Counted from the first letter of the stretch, positions 1-10,130 are shown. The stretch: DNA of 14,905 bases from Xanthoparmelia taractica (GCA_033085395.1 JANQBS010000546.1:1-14905), one strand, 5' to 3'. Numbers and translations: made by a program. Notes: a model not told the origin generated them from the sequence alone.

Positions 1-74
<74 letters not shown>
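1..74. repeat. Poly-C homopolymer at the window edge
   Basis: The first 74 bases are all C, with no interruption. No telomeric (CCCTAA)n or other periodic unit is present. Ordinary mixed sequence begins at 75. A pure C run of this length at the very edge is most simply explained as a contig-end artefact, for instance reverse-complemented poly-G read tails from two-colour sequencing chemistry. A genuine long C tract cannot be excluded from the sequence. Confidence 0.9.
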
Positions 75-76
<2 letters not shown>

Positions 77-1083
77 GAAGAGGCGGTGAATTGAGTGAAG
101 ATGAGTCGGTCTAAAGGATACCTAGTTGGTGGACAGGGGAATGGTTGATGGGGATGCTGTATTTTGAAGGGAGTATGTAGGAGTTTTTGTGTATGTTTGG
201 TCGCTTGGGGGGAGAGTAGTAGAAGATAGATTAAGATTATGATTTAGTTCTTGTCGTCGCTTTGATCCTTTCCTTTTGTAAACTGGTGTATCTTATTATT
301 CCCAAGTGTGTGACGCAGTAAGACGGGGGGGAGACTTTTGGGGGGAAGGAGCGAATGGCAAGGCAATGATGGCTAATGGCTAATGGCGGGCTTCAAGCTC
401 AAGAAATAGAGTTAAGCCGCCTAGAGGAAGCCGTACCGACCCAATTGATGCGTATTCTTGCCTTTCCTTTTCGCCTTTCGCCTTTCGCCTCTCCTTCTTG
501 CTCAATACGGAGTACTACTTCTACAACTATTACTTGGTATTCTCTCGGCGGGAGGCAAACAAGAGAAATGAGGGCAAAAGAGGCAAAAGAAATACCATGA
601 GAGAATTAAGTAATACGTGTATGATTCATATTAAATTACTTGGCTGTCGTATGTCAAGTCGGGTTTGAGCGACATCAAGGCAGGCATCTACAACAGTAGT
701 ACTCTGTAAAGGGTAGAAGTAGACCGCGATATCGGCCACCCCCCCGCAAAAGGTACCCAGATAGGTAGGGGATCCTTAAGGTAAATGGCGCCTATTCGTT
801 GGTTTGACGGCACGCGATCATCATCCATTTCCCACGTTCTTGTAGGGCTCCCTCGGCTTGGGGAAAAAAAAGGGTTCCATGCCGCCTGAAAGTTGGGCTC
901 CCCAGGGTAGATTTAGCGGCTATTATTCTATACGAACACAAAGTACCTTCAGCGACAGGGTTGCTGCCGGCAAAAGTAACGGCTGCAACTTTACAAACAA
1001 CACCACCTGCATCTGCATTATTCTATAATCTAGCCTATAATAATAATATCATCACCAGGTAACACACAGGCCGCTTTTCTATC
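75..1083. other. Intergenic/upstream region of DUS3, no supported gene
   Basis: I see no convincing coding region here. The open frame at 376-600 (74 codons) is low-complexity in places and has no recognisable motif. Short repeats are visible: a 7-bp unit ATGGCTA repeated near 367-385, and CCTTTCG-type pyrimidine repeats at about 458-497. The last 100 bases before the DUS3 start are TA-rich (TATAATAATAATA near 1036-1048) and presumably include the promoter and 5' leader of that gene. An in-frame TAA at 1060-1062 bounds the DUS3 reading frame upstream. Confidence 0.5.
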
Positions 1084-3937
1084 ATGGAGGAACTGGAATC
1101 TAGCACTGGCCATCCGCCTCCCAATCCCTTAGATCCAGCCATTCAGTTGAAGGAGTCTTCCGAATCAGACTTGCTTGACAAGACCGTCCATCCTCAGCAA
1201 GACCCATTAACGGAAGACTCTGCTGTCACCAAAGCTGAGAAAATTGAGAGACACGGCCTTACCCATGGTCCAGACGAATCGCCATCAAAACGGAGAAGAT
1301 TGGATTCGGCAAATGAGACACAAAGCCCCACACAGAGTGAAAGACAAAAAGGCGTTGCTCCTATCAAGAAAGAGTCAGCACTTTCCATGCTTACCCATGA
1401 ATAGCCGGCTTACGCTGATCAGGTTCCTTTTGCACCCAGCTAGTAGCAAAGCGAACAAAAGTACTCTTGTTACGGATGACGATGCCGCCGAAGGAGCTGC
1501 CCATATCGACCAGCCTAAAGGTGGCGAAAGGGGCAAGAAGAAGGAGAAGTCCCGAGGCCAGAATACCAATCGAAACTTTGGAGCTTCGAGAGACGAAGTC
1601 GGGCTTTGTGCAAGTCGTGCCAATAGTCCCGAGTTCTCCCCTGGTGAGTGTCGTTTTGGAGACACTTGCAAGTTTGAGCACGACCTTCGAAAATACTTGA
1701 AAGACTGGAAGAGAGAAGATCTAACTACGTTTGGCGGGGTATGTCCAATATGGTATGTCTATTCTGGCCCGAAAACTACCCATATCATCTATATCAAAAT
1801 CGCAAGCAATATTCCAGGAGCAAAATGTTTTTCATTCCACTTCACGATTGTTTCGTCGCAGGGAGGTTTCCCTTGAAGAAGTACTACTTCGCGAGCAAAA
1901 GGCACCGATTACCCTCTCAAAGCCTTACCGCAAGCCGTCCCTTTGAATGAATTCTTACTCCAAGCTTTCATAGGCAAGCGAAAGGAAAATGTGATTTTGG
2001 ATTCAAATGTCGTTTTGTCGGATCACACATTAGGGAGATAGACCTCGAAGACGGAAGAAAGGAATTGACACTTACCGAAAAAGATGGTGGCCAAAGGGAG
2101 GAAACGCGTTCTGGCGTTTCAGATATTGGAACCATTAATGAGATATCTACCCAGGCAAAGAACGACTTGATGAAACGTAGATTCAAGACCCCAAAGGCGG
2201 ATCAGTACAGTCAGTGGATCGAGAAGAGTGGAAAAGAGATCGAAGAAAATACCCGCAAAAATGCCAAAAGCCGGTGGGAAGGAACCAATGAAGATCCCCC
2301 TATCTCAGAAATGAAGCCCGAAAGGACGGACATTGAAGATAACAGGGCCCGCTATACTGAAACTCCTTTCTTGCCGTCCGAGAAGCGCAGAATCTACTTT
2401 GGGCCAGAAACCCCTGTGCTTGCGCCTCTCACTACGCAAGGTAACCTACCTTTTCGGCGACTGTGCGTCGCTCAAGGCGCTCAAGTGACATACTCTGAAA
2501 TGGCCATGAGCTTGCCTTTGATCCAAGGGCAGAAGTCCGAGTGGGCATTAATGCGGGCTCACGAATCGGAAGCCACACCACCAGCGTACCAACCCAACGA
2601 CCACGTGGTCGAGAACTACCATAACGCAAAAGATTTCAAGTTTGGTGCTCAAATCGCTGCGAACAAGCCATGGCAAGCCCTCAAAGCGACAGAGATTTTA
2701 ACACGGTTATGCCCATATTTGCGGGTAATTGACCTAAATTGCGGATGCCCAATTGACCTTGTCTACCGTACGGGAGCCGGATCTGCCCTTCTCGATAGCC
2801 CAGGAAAGCTAGAAAAGATCGTTCGCGGCATGAATGCCGTCTCTGGAGAGATACCAGTCACGGTGAAGATCCGTATGGGTACGAAGGACAATAGACCGAC
2901 TGCCTTGAAGTTGGTCGATCGGCTGATATACGGCGGTCAGGAAGCCCTCGAGCTCGGTGGTGGGCCATCAGGTATGTGTCTTCAGGGACAACTTTCTCAT
3001 TCGTCGCCTTCAGTAGTACTATTCAGGCTTTTAAGGAATGCTGACCCCGAAATCGTTCTAGGCACTGCAGCGATTACACTGCACGGTCGAAGCCGACAAC
3101 AGAGATACACGAAAAATGCTGACTGGAAGTACATATCTGAATGCGCTGCTCTCATCAAGGATTACAATCAGAAAGGAGATGACCTCTCTGACACCGTCCG
3201 GGAAGCAGATGAGAGATCACAGCCTGGAAACAAGGTCTACTTCCTCGGCAATGGTGATTGCTATTCTCACTTTGACTACAATACTCACCTCGAGGAAGCG
3301 AAAGTCGACTCGGTCATGATTGCAAGAGGTGCACTCATCAAGCCGGTATGTACAAGTTTCGAGATTATCCTTACACTCGACCACTTATGGGATGGTAATC
3401 CAAATTCGAGAACAAATTGCTGTTAATCCTCCATCGAGTCGCCTCTTTTGACTGGTCTTTGCCTCGGAGAAGATATGCTGACTCCGAAACCATTGTAGTG
3501 GATATTCGAGGAGATTCAACAAGGCTGTTACATTGACAAATCGGCCAGTGAGCGCCTCGCCCTGGTCGAGCAATACGCTCGATACGGTCTGGAGACATGG
3601 GGCTCTGATGAGATGGGAGTTGGGACAACAAGACGATTCCTGCTAGAGTGGCTGAGCTTTGCCTATAGATACGTTCCTGTTGGGATCCTTGAACATCTAC
3701 CACCTAGCCTGCAAGACCGACCGCCTGCTTGGAGAGGGAGGAATGAACTCGAAACGCTTTTGGGGAGCGACAACTACAAGGATTGGATCAAGATCAGGTG
3801 AATCGTACCAACAAAAGACTCTCTGTATGCAGTTGCTGACAATGTGCAGTGAGATGTTCCTTGGTCCAGCCCACAAGGACTTTAATTTCCAACCGAAGCA
3901 CAAGTCGAATAGCTACGAGATCCAAGCCGAGGGCTGA
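1084..3937 (+). CDS. DUS3: tRNA-dihydrouridine(47) synthase [NAD(P)+], DUS3 family, six exons
   Basis: Exons are 1084..1373, 1423..1752, 1974..2971, 3062..3345, 3499..3797 and 3850..3937, giving 2289 nt and 762 aa. The family reduces uridine 47 in the variable loop of cytoplasmic tRNAs, using FMN and NAD(P)H. Visible in order: a disordered, charged N-terminus with a basic NLS-like KRRRLD (69-74); a CCCH zinc finger with C159, C173, C179 and H183; a second with C204, C213, C219 and H225; then the FMN-binding TIM barrel from about 350. Barrel motifs are APLTTQGNLPFRR (357 onward), NCGCP with the predicted catalytic Cys465, VKIRMG with Lys505, LHGRSRQQRY near 547 and GNGDCYSH. The tail includes TRRFLLEWLS and ends AEG. 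The start has an A at -3 and a G at +4, with an in-frame TAA at 1060. Introns 3, 4 and 5 carry exact GCTGAC branch motifs. Family-typical motifs cross every splice join, so the model is strong; intron 1 (donor GTCAGC) is the weakest. Confidence 0.95.
1753..1973 (+). other. DUS3 intron 2 (221 nt), splitting the second zinc finger
   Basis: The donor is GTATGT at 1753 and the acceptor is TAG ending at 1973. The splice restores a Trp codon (TG + G) and continues in the second CCCH finger, joining CPIW to QAKGKC. The intron is several times longer than most others in the window (49-90 nt; only DUS3 intron 4 at 153 nt and BAP31 intron 1 at 163 nt approach it). It contains stops in the reading frame, so its removal is required for a functional protein. 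Confidence 0.85.
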
Positions 3938-4459
3938 TTACTTGGCTCTAGCTATCTGATGCCCGACTTAAACATGCCGCAATCATATGTTGGTCGAACA
4001 ATAATATTTTCAAAGCATGAATCATCTTGATTCCCAGTGGATGAACATTCCAAAAGTTGAATTGATAGAAACAATATAGAACGGCTTACCCCAGCAGGGA
4101 AACACACCAAGTACTTTCCCTACTTAGAGCTCCAATATTAATGTACCCATGCGTAGTGTTGTCCTCTGGCGATGTCGTAAGAAAAGGCAAAATCCTGAGC
4201 TGTCGCCTAAAAGTGGTGCCGACCCCGCAAGGGTGTGTCACTTGTCAACTTGCCCTATTAAGCCTGCCCTTTCCTGACACCTCCACATCGCTACTCTTTT
4301 CTTTCTTGCTTTCGTATCGAAAGGGGAAAAGCATTTACAGGATCAATCCTTTCCATTAGAACCGCGTACAAGAGGCAACAAGTGTATCAGACGTTGAGTA
4401 TACAAGTCACGCAGAAACTACATCATACGTAACACGTTCCCGGTTTTTGAGCCGCTACG
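3938..4459. promoter_or_regulatory. Intergenic spacer: DUS3 3' end and BAP31-type gene promoter/leader
   Basis: This 522-bp spacer lies between two same-strand genes. No coding exon fits here. A pyrimidine-rich stretch (about 4290-4318, CTTTTCTTTCTTGCTTTCG) lies 140-170 bp upstream of the next start codon. Such CT-rich tracts are common in fungal core promoters near transcription starts. No clear TATA box or terminator was seen. Treat this as the probable promoter region by position only. Confidence 0.4.
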
Positions 4460-5360
4460 ATGACTTTGTATTTTCAATTGGCAAGTGACCTTCCTTCTTT
4501 ACCAAACAACCACTTTTCATCACCATCCACAGTCCAAGAACCTCCATAACCCACAGCGGCAATGCCTTCCCTCATCTATACTCCGGTTGATACCAATGCC
4601 ATACCTTCCTTCATGATCCGCTGCTAACGTAATGGCTGCCTAGGTGTTCGCGCTCCTCGTGTTCGAGATGGGCATCTTCGCTTTGCTCATCGTCCCTCTC
4701 CCATACTCGATGAAGCGCAAGATCTTCACCTTCATTTCCGAAAATCCGCTCATAGCAAAGCTGCAATATGGCATGAAGGTAGCTCGGAGCATACACCCGT
4801 CCTTGCTGGAAGCGGCTCACACGGATAGATCACCTTCATTTTCATATTGATTCTGTTCATCGACAGTGTGAACCGTGTCTATAGCGTTCAGGTCGAGCTG
4901 GCCAAAACCAAGAGCAGCCAAAAGTACGTCTCAACCACACATCCAAGCCTTCAGCATCACTAATCTCCAAACCAGCTCAGCCATGCTTGAAGGCTCCGGC
5001 CGCATGGAAGTGCAAGCCCGCAAATTCTACTCCCAACGCAACATGTATCTTTGTGGCTTCACCCTCTTCCTCTCTCTCATCCTCAACCGCACCTACGTCA
5101 TGATCCTCGACACGCTTCGCCTCGAAGAGAAAGTCAAGCGCTATGAAGGTGACCCCAAGGCTTCAGGCAAGGATTCGGACAGGCTGGCCCAGGCAGGTGG
5201 TGCCGGAGAGATTGGCAAGCTGAAGAACCTGTTGGCGCAGAAGGATAGGGACATTGAGACGCTCAAGAAGCAGAGTGAGGGCCTCAGCCGCGAATATGGG
5301 AATCTGGGGGATCAATACAGCAAGCAGAATCCTGATTCCACGCCCAAGAAGGACCGATAG
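4460..5360 (+). CDS. BAP31/Yet3-family endoplasmic reticulum transmembrane protein, four exons
   Basis: Exons are 4460..4480, 4644..4778, 4829..4923 and 4976..5360, giving 636 nt and 211 aa, a normal length for fungal members. Family members are ER membrane proteins linked to cargo sorting and ER quality control. Visible are an N-terminal hydrophobic segment starting MTLYF (about 3-24), a second from about 53 ending FIDSVNRVY, the conserved ARKFYSQRNMYLCGF stretch (98-112) leading into a third membrane segment (about 107-127), and a charged coiled-coil-like tail. The last four residues are KKDR, matching the C-terminal KKXX dilysine ER-retrieval signal. The first exon encodes only seven residues and ends at a GC donor (GCAAGT). 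Without it the conserved MTLYF start would be lost. Other introns are 50 and 52 nt. Two nearby ATGs (4562 and the internal ATG in exon 2) would drop the family N-terminus and were not chosen. Confidence 0.92.
4481..4643 (+). other. GC-AG intron 1 of the BAP31-type gene
   Basis: The intron starts GCAAGT at 4481, which is the optimal U1-pairing donor with C at +2, and ends TAG at 4643. It has a CTAAC branch motif at about 4623-4627, some 16 nt before the acceptor. It is 163 nt, phase 0, and joins codon 7 (Leu) to Val8. The protein reads through into the expected family sequence only with this splice. Confidence 0.85.
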
Positions 5361-5573
5361 AGGATTCTCGGTATCACGCATACGCTGGAGCTTAGTTGAC
5401 AAGAAGGCGATCGTGCTCAGAGCTCTACGTTAGACGTGAGAAGAAAGGAAGTGATACAAAAGGGTATGGAAAGCCACAGAGACCTTGTCAATTAAAATGG
5501 GTAGCCTAGTACTTCCTCGTCAGATGTCATCGGTATGCATAGATGGAGGAATTCAGAGGCAGATAGCCAAAAG

Positions 5574-5590
5574 ATCAGATTATATCTGAT
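5574..5590. repeat. Perfect inverted repeat ATCAGAT-TAT-ATCTGAT
   Basis: Two exact 7-bp arms are separated by 3 bp. It lies about 215 bp after the BAP31-type stop codon and 60 bp upstream of a TATA-like box. It could be a regulator binding site or a small hairpin. The sequence alone does not decide, and a 7-bp palindrome can arise by chance. Confidence 0.5.
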
Positions 5591-5648
5591 GCTCCAACGC
5601 GTGACATTCCCATTCAAGCGATGGTCCTACTCGAGGCGCCAAAAACCC

Positions 5649-5869
5649 CTATATAAAGATATGCATCAATAACCGTCATTGCCATGTCATTTGTCTCAAT
5701 GTCAGCAACTCCTAAAAATGGCCTCTGCATCTTTGACGTTGACCCTATCAAATGTCACATAGACAAACGTTTGGTATCAAGTCAGGCCGCTGGGCGCCGC
5801 TACCTGTGCCCTGGAACTGGTATCAACCCCGTGTCTCGCCCGCAAGCCTACCCGAAAAGCCGTCGATAG
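5649..5869 (+). promoter_or_regulatory. TATA-like box followed by a 61-codon ORF of uncertain reality
   Basis: CCTATATAAAG at about 5649-5659 is a strong TATA match. The first downstream ATG (5684) opens a 61-codon frame ending at 5869. The encoded peptide matches no family I know. The TATA-to-ATG distance of about 30 bp leaves almost no leader, so the TATA may serve a noncoding transcript or the gene at 6729 through a long leader. It is reported as a regulatory candidate, not as a gene. Confidence 0.3.
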
Positions 5870-6728
5870 ATGCCCAAGCCGGCTCGAACCCTAACGAAAC
5901 AAACAGCTCTTTTGCCTCAATGATTGGAAGTGCTGGAAGCGTGAAAAGGAAACCGAATGGCTCTGCACACCACCTTTCACACCTTGTGGCACCCCGCTCG
6001 GCGCTTACAGCTCGCTCGTCCAATCAAAGGACTCCCAGCTTGCTTTGAGGCTTGTGATTCTTTCAATGTGCTGTCATCGCTTCTCGTCCAGTAGATCAGC
6101 TGGGAGCGACTGTTTGCGGAGGAGTGTGGGAGGAGTTTGAGGATTCTTGCGTCAGAAGATGGGGACTGACTTGTGTTTCAATGTAGGACGCCAGATCTGA
6201 AGCTTTTTGCCCGCAACCTCTGGAAATTTGTCATTGATAATAATGATTCCTAGACTCAGAAGTGATTATATGTATTATTATTTTGATTATTCTGTCTGCA
6301 TGCTGCAGCCTTTCGGCAAGCCTTTTTGTTGTCGCGTTGGCGTGCCCTTGATCGTTTTGGAGTCGTCCATTCGCGTTGCGGCAAAGCATCAAATGTATCT
6401 ATACTTCTACAAAGTCCCGTTCAACGACTGGTACTTTTCCAAGCCAGCGATGTTGAATGCGGTCATCATCCATACAAACTCCAAGCCTTGACCGAAGAGC
6501 CCCACCAATACACCAGCTTCCATTATCCTATGATCAATTGTCGGCATATTATTATTCTTCAAGCCTTGTTCTTGACTCCTCCAATGCTGCCCCGCAGATA
6601 CATCTAGCCTGGTTCGCCCCAGCTGTCCCCCCTATCATCAGCGACCATACCAAAGAAGTATCTGAAAAGTAATTGAACGCCAATCAAGGCCAGCAGCTCC
6701 CTATGATCGCGTTGAATGTCTTGGAGCA

Positions 6729-9177
6729 ATGATGGCGTTGAAATCGCCCATGCTACCCTCCCCAGATCGTACCCTCATGTCCGCCTTCTCGCCTTACTCG
6801 GAGTCCCCCACATCGCCAGCGCCCTTTAAATCTCCCATCACCCACAGCCGTCCGCTGTAAGCCGAATCGTCTCCCAAACTAGAATACAACTGAGTTGTCA
6901 TGACAGGTCCAACGAACATGCCAGATCCCTCCATCCGCCCAATCAATTCTCCCCACTAGCCTCAAGTCCCAGTGACATCCCCGACCCCTCACCTATTGCC
7001 ACGTCCTCAAACGGCACCGACACGACCGACATTGACGAGACAGGTATAGAGAATGAAGAGTTATATCCTACACCAATGCCACAAGAGACCCCACCACCCT
7101 CACGATCTACAGAACCGGCGTTGAAGGTATGCGCATGGCCTTAACGGTAATAGGCAAGAAACATCAGATCTAAGACTATCTAGCTCGAGACTGCCAACGC
7201 GGCTTCAGATGCTCGGAAACCAACATCAGAGGATGACGAACAACCCAGCTCGGTCATACATGCCCCCCAAGGCTTCGACGCATTCGTGAGATCCACCCAG
7301 CCAAAGGTCAGCTTAACTTTTCTGATCAGATCAAAGCATCGCCAGTCATCTTCTTCGTCACATCATTCCATGCCAACACCTTCAGAGGCATCCGACGTTA
7401 TAGTTGTACCGCCACCTGAGGACAATCGAGGGGAAAGGGTAGGCCTTTCATTGCACGAGCATTGCTACCGATGGTAATATGTGTTGCAGAAAGTCTCAAA
7501 CAGTCCGAACTCACCGCCTCCCATACAAACCTCTATAGCGCCGATTACGAGAGACTGGTCGGCTACCCCCAGAGCGCAAACCAGGCCAGAGGCGGAGGCA
7601 CAAACACTAGAGCCCAAGAGACCCAGTAACAATTCACGATCGAGCTCACGGTCGAGTAATCTTGAAGGTAGTTGTTGATACCGTCTATCACGTGTTTGGA
7701 AGCTCATTTTAATCCAGATATACCAGAAGCACTCGATGCCGAAACTAACGACGAACCGACCCCTAACCATCACACTTCCCTCTTTGACCACACCGTCGAA
7801 CGGTTTCAGGAAACAGCCGACGAAGTTGCAGCTCTCAAGATCGCGCTCAGCGAGTGCTGGACGCTATGCAATACGTTAGCCGGCTTGAGCTATATACATC
7901 GGGAGAGGATATTCAGTGACGAGAGATCACATTTCAGCTTCTCCGCCAAAGGTGACATGCCGGAACAAGCCTGGAAATCATGTTGGAAGCTATGCCAGAA
8001 GCTGTATGAAACACGAGACGAAGAGATAGCCACCCAGGTCCGACCCACACTGGACCTTTGCCGCGACTTTTGCCAGTGTCTTTTTGAAGTACGACGGCGA
8101 GATGACGAGGTAGCTGACTCCGTCCTACGGGTCAGCTTCGAGCTCAACAACCATCTATTCAACACCCACGACCGAACACTGCCGGAAGCCTTTCGAGAAC
8201 GGACCTTGGATTTCTATATAACGCTCTGCCACCGTCTGATGAAACAACGATCCGACCTAGATCGGGAAACGGACTCCCTCCTCGAAGCCTGCTGGTCGCT
8301 CGCCGAAATGCTCTTCAGCCTCCGCCAAAACAAACGAGAAGGTAAACCTGCCGATGAAGAACTCCTCGGCTCCGCTGTCCAAGCGTGCTGGGAACTCTGC
8401 GACCTCTTCCGCGAAGGCTGGACCCAGATACGGCCAGATCGTGGCACGCCTCGACCCAGCCAAACCACCTTCACGCAGGCTTTCCAGCAAGCGAAACAAT
8501 CTCAAGTAGCCGCCTCCTTCGCCCACACCTCCGAGTCATTCTACGAGTCCGAAGACGAGGACTTTGGCCGTGCGAACCCCGAGACCCCCACCACCGTCTT
8601 CGAAGACACTGTGCAGGATTCCCCGGATGAAGGTCCCGTGCCTAATATACTGGTTCTCGGACCCTCGGATCAGAATAACCGCCCACAACCAGGGCAGCAC
8701 CAACCACAGTGGTCTTCGTCCTCTAGCAATTTGAGCGGTTACTCGCAAGCCTCAGGGCATACGACATCTTCAACTTCCACAATCATCAACCCCGCCAACG
8801 GCCAGCCCAATGCCGAAGACGCGCGTCTCACCTGTCTGAAACTGCTCATCGTCAAAGCAGCCATAAACACAGGCTTCCAACGCTCCTCCCCCACCACCCT
8901 CGCCGCCTTTGTCAAATCCGTGCCGTCCAACTCCTTCGGAACGCAGCCCTGGCAGTCCCAACTGTTACACGACTACAAGAAAGCTGTGGCGAGCGATCCG
9001 GCGTTGAGGAATCCCGGGCCGGTGCGGAGAGCGAGGGCTGTGGACGTGGCGAGGAGCGTGAGGTGGATGGTGGGGAGTCATGGGCAGTATGCTTGGTTGA
9101 AGGATTTGTTTAGGTTGGTGTTTGGGTTCCATGTTGAAGACGCGGAGGGGAGGGAAGGCGTGGTAATACAGAGTTGA
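6729..9177 (+). CDS. Uncharacterised fungal protein with N-terminal disorder and Cys/Trp helical repeats, five exons
   Basis: Exons are 6729..6856, 6907..7126, 7184..7438, 7490..7667 and 7718..9177, giving 746 aa. Introns are 50, 57, 51 and 50 nt with GTAAGC, GTATGC, GTAGGC and GTAGTT donors. Two adjacent ATGs occur; the second (6732) has the better context (A at -3, G at +4). Residues 1-290 are Ser/Pro-rich and look disordered. Residues about 300-500 contain about seven imperfect repeats of roughly 26-30 residues built on a helical C-W-x-L-C-x-x-L-F pattern, for example ECWTLCNTL, SCWKLCQKL, DLCRDFCQCLF, EACWSLAEMLF and QACWELCDLF. An acidic and Ser/Gln-rich linker follows, then a compact C-terminal domain (about 628-746) starting AEDARLTCLKLLIVKAA. 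I recall such proteins as widespread unnamed fungal orthologues (a DUF family) but cannot name the function. No catalytic motif is visible, and a scaffold role is only a guess. A 39-nt stretch at 7307-7345 might be a further tiny intron; I kept it as exon. Confidence 0.82.
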
Positions 9178-9510
9178 TGATTTTCTGGGTGCGGGTGAAT
9201 TTTGTTTCAGGGGATACGGCTTTGGATACACGGCTTTGGATGACGATGTACAGATATCACGAGGGAGTCGGGGCTCAGCGGGGGGGACTCTCTCATGCGT
9301 ATCGCAGGAAGGTTTGGATTCGTCTCTTTTGTCTGTCTACGTTGGATGCTTGCGCAGCGCTCTCCACGCAAGGATATTCTGGGGGAGGGGGTTTTGGAGC
9401 AGATATACCCAATCTCGAGAACCTTTTTTGTTGGAAAGAAAGCTAACCATGCATGCACCATCTTTATCTCTCACGAAAACCGTGAAGCCTCGTCGCCGAT
9501 TGGTTTCACG
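9178..9510. other. 3' flank of the helical-repeat gene
   Basis: This is about 330 bp with no supportable coding sequence. It includes an imperfect tandem duplication, GGATACGGCTTT followed by GGATACACGGCTTT, at about 9212-9237. It probably contains the 3' UTR and the polyadenylation site of the preceding gene, but no distinct signal was recognised. Confidence 0.4.
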
Positions 9511-9600
9511 CCTCTTCCCTCCCCTTCCCTTCTCTTCCCTTTCCTCCCCTTCCTCACACACCTTTACCTTTACCTTCCCCTTCCCCTTCCCCACCATCAA
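9511..9600. repeat. Polypyrimidine tract with CTTCCC/CTTTAC short repeats
   Basis: 9511-9555 is pure C/T (45 nt). It continues with a few A residues to about 9600 through tandem hexamer-like units CTTTAC and CTTCCC. This is a simple-sequence, triplex-capable tract. It is followed at about 9642-9659 by three copies of CCCTA, which is a 5-bp unit and not the 6-bp fungal telomere repeat. Confidence 0.75.
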
Positions 9601-10013
9601 CCCAACCACTCGTAAAAAACCCTAAGCCACCCCCAGCCTTCCACCCTACCCTACCCTACGCTTCAACCCCACCCCCTTCCTTACTTACTCCATCTCATTC
9701 ATAATACTTGGCTTTACTCTTTTTACGCCGCCGCCGCCGCCAAAAAAAAACCCGCCAAGTGATTCGATATAGCCCTCGCGCGCTGCTGTCGTGGGGGGAT
9801 AGACAGATGAATGGATGGGTGGAATGGATGGGATGGATGAGTGGAGGAGGAGGAGGAGGAGGATGAGTGGAGGGGGGGGAGGTGGAGGAGGATGAGTGAA
9901 GGGAGAGGGGGGGGAGGGGGGAAGAGGAAGGGGAGAGGGAGAGGGGGGGTTGTGGCTGGTAGGTTATTTGATTGGTGTGAGATGGAGGGGGGGGCGGGGG
10001 GGAGATGGAGGGA

Positions 10014-10064
10014 GGGAGAGAAAGATGGGGTATAGGGAGAGAAAGATGGGGTATAGGGAGAGAA
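10014..10064 (+). repeat. 21-bp tandem repeat, 2.4 copies
   Basis: A 21-bp unit beginning GGGAGAGAAAGATGGGG and ending TATA occurs exactly twice (10014-10034 and 10035-10055). A partial third copy, GGGAGAGAAG, follows from 10056. It is embedded in the G-rich tract and probably arose by local slippage or unequal exchange. Confidence 0.9.
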
Positions 10065-10130
10065 GAGGTAGCGATGGGGGGAAAGGTGGAAGGTGGGATG
10101 GGGGGAAAGGTGGGAGGGAGGGATGTCAAG

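Larger units (their letters stand above)
5361..6728. other. 1.37-kb intergenic region, no supported gene
   Basis: Open frames here (for example 5752-6048, 6207-6491 and 6326-6607) have no recognisable motifs and no conserved-looking splice structure. The region holds a perfect 7-bp-arm palindrome (5574-5590), a TATA-like box (5649-5659) and probably the promoter and leader of the gene starting at 6729. Pyrimidine-rich and ATT-repeat patches (about 6270-6290) are present. I see nothing else that can be supported. Confidence 0.5.

Noticed and set aside
4562..4627. ATG at 4562 as the start of the BAP31-type gene
   Set aside because: It opens a 21-codon frame ending at a stop inside the intron. 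The conserved MTLYF start at 4460 with a GC-AG splice gives the full family N-terminus.
5880..5892. GGTTCGAGCC on the minus strand, resembling a tRNA B-box
   Set aside because: The flanking bases cannot form a T-arm stem or a cloverleaf, and no A-box was found at a suitable distance.
7307..7345. A further 39-nt intron in the helical-repeat gene
   Set aside because: It has GT..AG ends and keeps the frame, but it is shorter than every other intron here and has no good branch site. The sequence stays open without splicing, so it was left as exon.
9642..9659. CCCTA repeats resembling an interstitial telomere
   Set aside because: The unit is five bases, whereas the fungal telomere repeat is CCCTAA (six bases). 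There are only three copies within a generally C-rich tract.
9695..10129. 144-codon minus-strand open frame rich in Pro and Ser
   Set aside because: It is a translation of the C-rich complement of the low-complexity G-rich tract. No motif, splice structure or normal composition supports a gene.
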